Below are positions 62,723 to 64,000 of a stretch of 64,000 nucleotides of DNA, piece by piece (positions within the stretch are counted from its first letter, which is position 1; each line of letters begins with the position of its first letter). A program made the translations under genes and the position numbers. Under the pieces are notes generated by a model. The model saw nothing but the letters and a program-made list of their open reading frames with translations, did not search any database and was not told the origin of the DNA. This stretch comes from TMP-86 sp964247385 (GTDB lineage Bacteria > Pseudomonadota > Gammaproteobacteria > Steroidobacterales > Steroidobacteraceae). The DNA lies in the NCBI GenBank assembly GCA_964247385.1, contig CAXTUB010000014.1, forward strand, positions 16,743 to 80,742. The letters run 5' to 3'.

Positions 62723-63403
62723 GTGAACGCCGTGATCGCACCTTCCATTCTGTCGGCGGATTTTTCGCGCCTCGGCGAGGAAGTCCGCAACGTTCTGGAA
62801 GCGGGAGCCGATTGGGTGCACTTCGATGTCATGGACAATCACTACGTGCCGAATCTCACCATTGGTCCCTTGGTGTGCGAGGCGCTTCGCAAGGCGGGCA
62901 TTCGGGCGCCCATTGACGTGCATCTCATGGTGAAGCCGGTGGATCGGCTGATTCCGGATTTCGCGGCAGCGGGTGCGAGTCACATCAGCTTTCATCCAGA
63001 GGCGACCGAGCATGTCGACCGCACGATCCAATTGATCCATGACTCGGGTTGCACGGCGGGACTCGTGTTCAACCCGGCGACGCCGCTCAACTGGCTCGAC
63101 TATGTGATGGGTCAAATCGATTTGGTGTTGATCATGTCGGTGAATCCCGGTTTCGGCGGCCAGAAGTTCATCTCGGGCGCGCTCGAGAAGATTGCTGAGG
63201 TGCGCGCGCGCATCAAGGAAAGCGGCCGCGATATTCGCCTCGAGGTGGACGGCGGCGTGAAGATCGACAACGCGGCCCGAGTGGCGCGCGCCGGCGCCGA
63301 TACGTTCGTCGCCGGCTCGGCGATTTTTGGCAGCAAAAGCTACCGTGACACCATCACCCAGCTGCGCAATGAAATCGCGCTCGGCGGCGGCGAGCGGATC
63401 TAG
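62723..63403 (+). CDS. rpe: ribulose-phosphate 3-epimerase
   Basis: 226 residues from GTG 62723 (MNAVIAPSILSADFSRLG). HFDVMDNHYVPNLTIGP, PIDVHLMVKPVDRL, MSVNPGFGGQKF and EVDGGVKIDNAA carry the metal ligands and phosphate site of this TIM barrel. It interconverts ribulose-5-P and xylulose-5-P. It converges on the crp-like gene with 12 bp between the stops. Confidence 0.98.
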   Translation: MNAVIAPSILSADFSRLGEEVRNVLEAGADWVHFDVMDNHYVPNLTIGPLVCEALRKAGIRAPIDVHLMVKPVDRLIPDFAAAGASHISFHPEATEHVDRTIQLIHDSGCTAGLVFNPATPLNWLDYVMGQIDLVLIMSVNPGFGGQKFISGALEKIAEVRARIKESGRDIRLEVDGGVKIDNAARVARAGADTFVAGSAIFGSKSYRDTITQLRNEIALGGGERI

Positions 63404-63415
63404 TCAGCGGTCCCG

Positions 63416-64000
63416 CTATTCGTCGTCGTCGTCATCCTCATCGTCTTCGTCATCGATGGTGCTAGCCGTCTTGGAGGTCGCGGGGGTAGCGCCGGCGCTC
63501 TTCACAGGCACCACCAGTGGCCGCGTTTTCACCTTGGGCCGCGCGTTATAGACGACGATGGTCTTGCCGGTGGCCCGCAACAGGCCTTGCTCTTCGAGCA
63601 CCTTGAGCACGCGGCCCGCCATTTCACGCGAACAACCGACCAGACGCGATAGCTCCTGGCGGCTGACCTTGATTTGCATGCCTTCGGGGTGGGTCATCGC
63701 ATCCGGCTCGCCGCACAAATCCATGATGGCGTGCGCAACACGTCCCGTGACATCCACGAATGCGAGGTCGCCGAGCTTGCGGTTGGTGCGATCCAAACGT
63801 GTCGCGAGCTGAGTGGCCAGCTCGAACACGAGGCCGGGGCTTTCGGCGGCGATCTGCCGGAAGCGTGGATAGGTCATCTCGGCGAGCTCGCATTGCTGGC
63901 GGGTGCGTACCCACGCGCTCCGCGTGGGTTGCTCGTAGAACAGCCCCATCTCACCGAAGAACTGGCCCTTGTTGAGATAAGCGAGCACCATCTCGTTGCC
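63416..64000 (-). CDS. crp: Crp/Clp-family transcription regulator, 5' part missing, acidic tail
   Basis: 195 codons lie in the window and the gene runs off its right end. The cyclic-nucleotide-binding part shows NEMVLAYLNKGQFFGEMGLF and a Thr-Arg-Ser-Ala phosphate-cassette region (EQPTRSAWVRTRQQCELAEM). The helix-turn-helix is VSRQELSRLVGCSREMAGRVLKVLEEQGLL. After the fold, about 45 extra residues end in an Asp/Glu run (DDEDDEDDDDDE). Similarity to Crp/Clp is strong; ligand type cannot be told. Confidence 0.93.
   Translation of the reverse strand, partial: GNEMVLAYLNKGQFFGEMGLFYEQPTRSAWVRTRQQCELAEMTYPRFRQIAAESPGLVFELATQLATRLDRTNRKLGDLAFVDVTGRVAHAIMDLCGEPDAMTHPEGMQIKVSRQELSRLVGCSREMAGRVLKVLEEQGLLRATGKTIVVYNARPKVKTRPLVVPVKSAGATPATSKTASTIDDEDDEDDDDDE

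Overview
The window is a GC-rich chromosomal segment of a gammaproteobacterium. Gene orders such as rpsM-rpsK-rpsD-rpoA-rplQ, uvrA-MFS-ssb, miaB-phoH-ybeY-corC-lnt, leuS-lptE, rng-yhdP-nitrilase-tldD and darP/pmbA are those I know from that class. Protein style and very frequent GCGC-rich codons suggest the Xanthomonadales/Nevskiales/Steroidobacter side. That placement is inference from memory; no database was searched. No tRNA, rRNA, CRISPR array or intact transposase gene was seen.

Region 1 (1-11.4 kb) is the ribosomal superoperon: end of rplB, then rpsS-rplV-rpsC-rplP-rpmC-rpsQ-rplN-rplX-rplE-rpsN-rpsH-rplF-rplR-rpsE-rpmD-rplO-secY-rpmJ. A clean sigma70 promoter follows, then rpsM-rpsK-rpsD-rpoA-rplQ. 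Several ribosomal proteins carry extra low-complexity tails. Region 2 (11.4-22.6 kb) holds mscL, pepQ, an Ala-rich lipoprotein, a GNAT enzyme, an HDOD protein, a small membrane protein, an aromatic/aspartate aminotransferase, uvrA, a drug-type MFS transporter, ssb and def.

Region 3 (22.6-31.6 kb) is a tightly coupled run for tRNA modification, rRNA maturation and the envelope: miaB, phoH, ybeY, corC, lnt, leuS, lptE and a predicted zinc peptidase. Region 4 (31.6-38.0 kb) separates lptE from holA, which are usually adjacent. It carries a lipoprotein esterase, bfd-bfr and feoA-feoB plus a small CxxCxxC membrane protein, with Fur-box-like sites before bfd and feoA. On the minus strand it carries hinT, a proline iminopeptidase with a basic tail, and a RimI-type acetyltransferase. 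Region 5 (38.0-49.1 kb) is one long plus-strand operon with 4-base start/stop overlaps: holA-nadD-rsfS, rlmH, maf-rng-yhdP, nitrilase-tldD.

Region 6 (49.1-60.0 kb) is the most accessory part. It has a 54-residue orphan protein, an ExeA-type ATPase fused to an FHA domain, a PQQ/heme alcohol dehydrogenase without PQQ genes, purE-purK, darP/pmbA, and a glutathione transferase segment bracketed by two inverted copies of an unusual 166-bp palindromic element. Those copies share a 114-bp core (110 identities), yet each is closed by its own unrelated, perfect 29-bp inverted arms (26 bp outside the shared core ends). Both lie just after a stop codon, in the same orientation relative to the gene. This is the best candidate for something undescribed.

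Region 7 (60-64 kb) has a BtuF-like binding protein lacking a signal peptide, purC, djlA, rpe, and a Crp-family regulator with a long acidic tail that runs off the window end.
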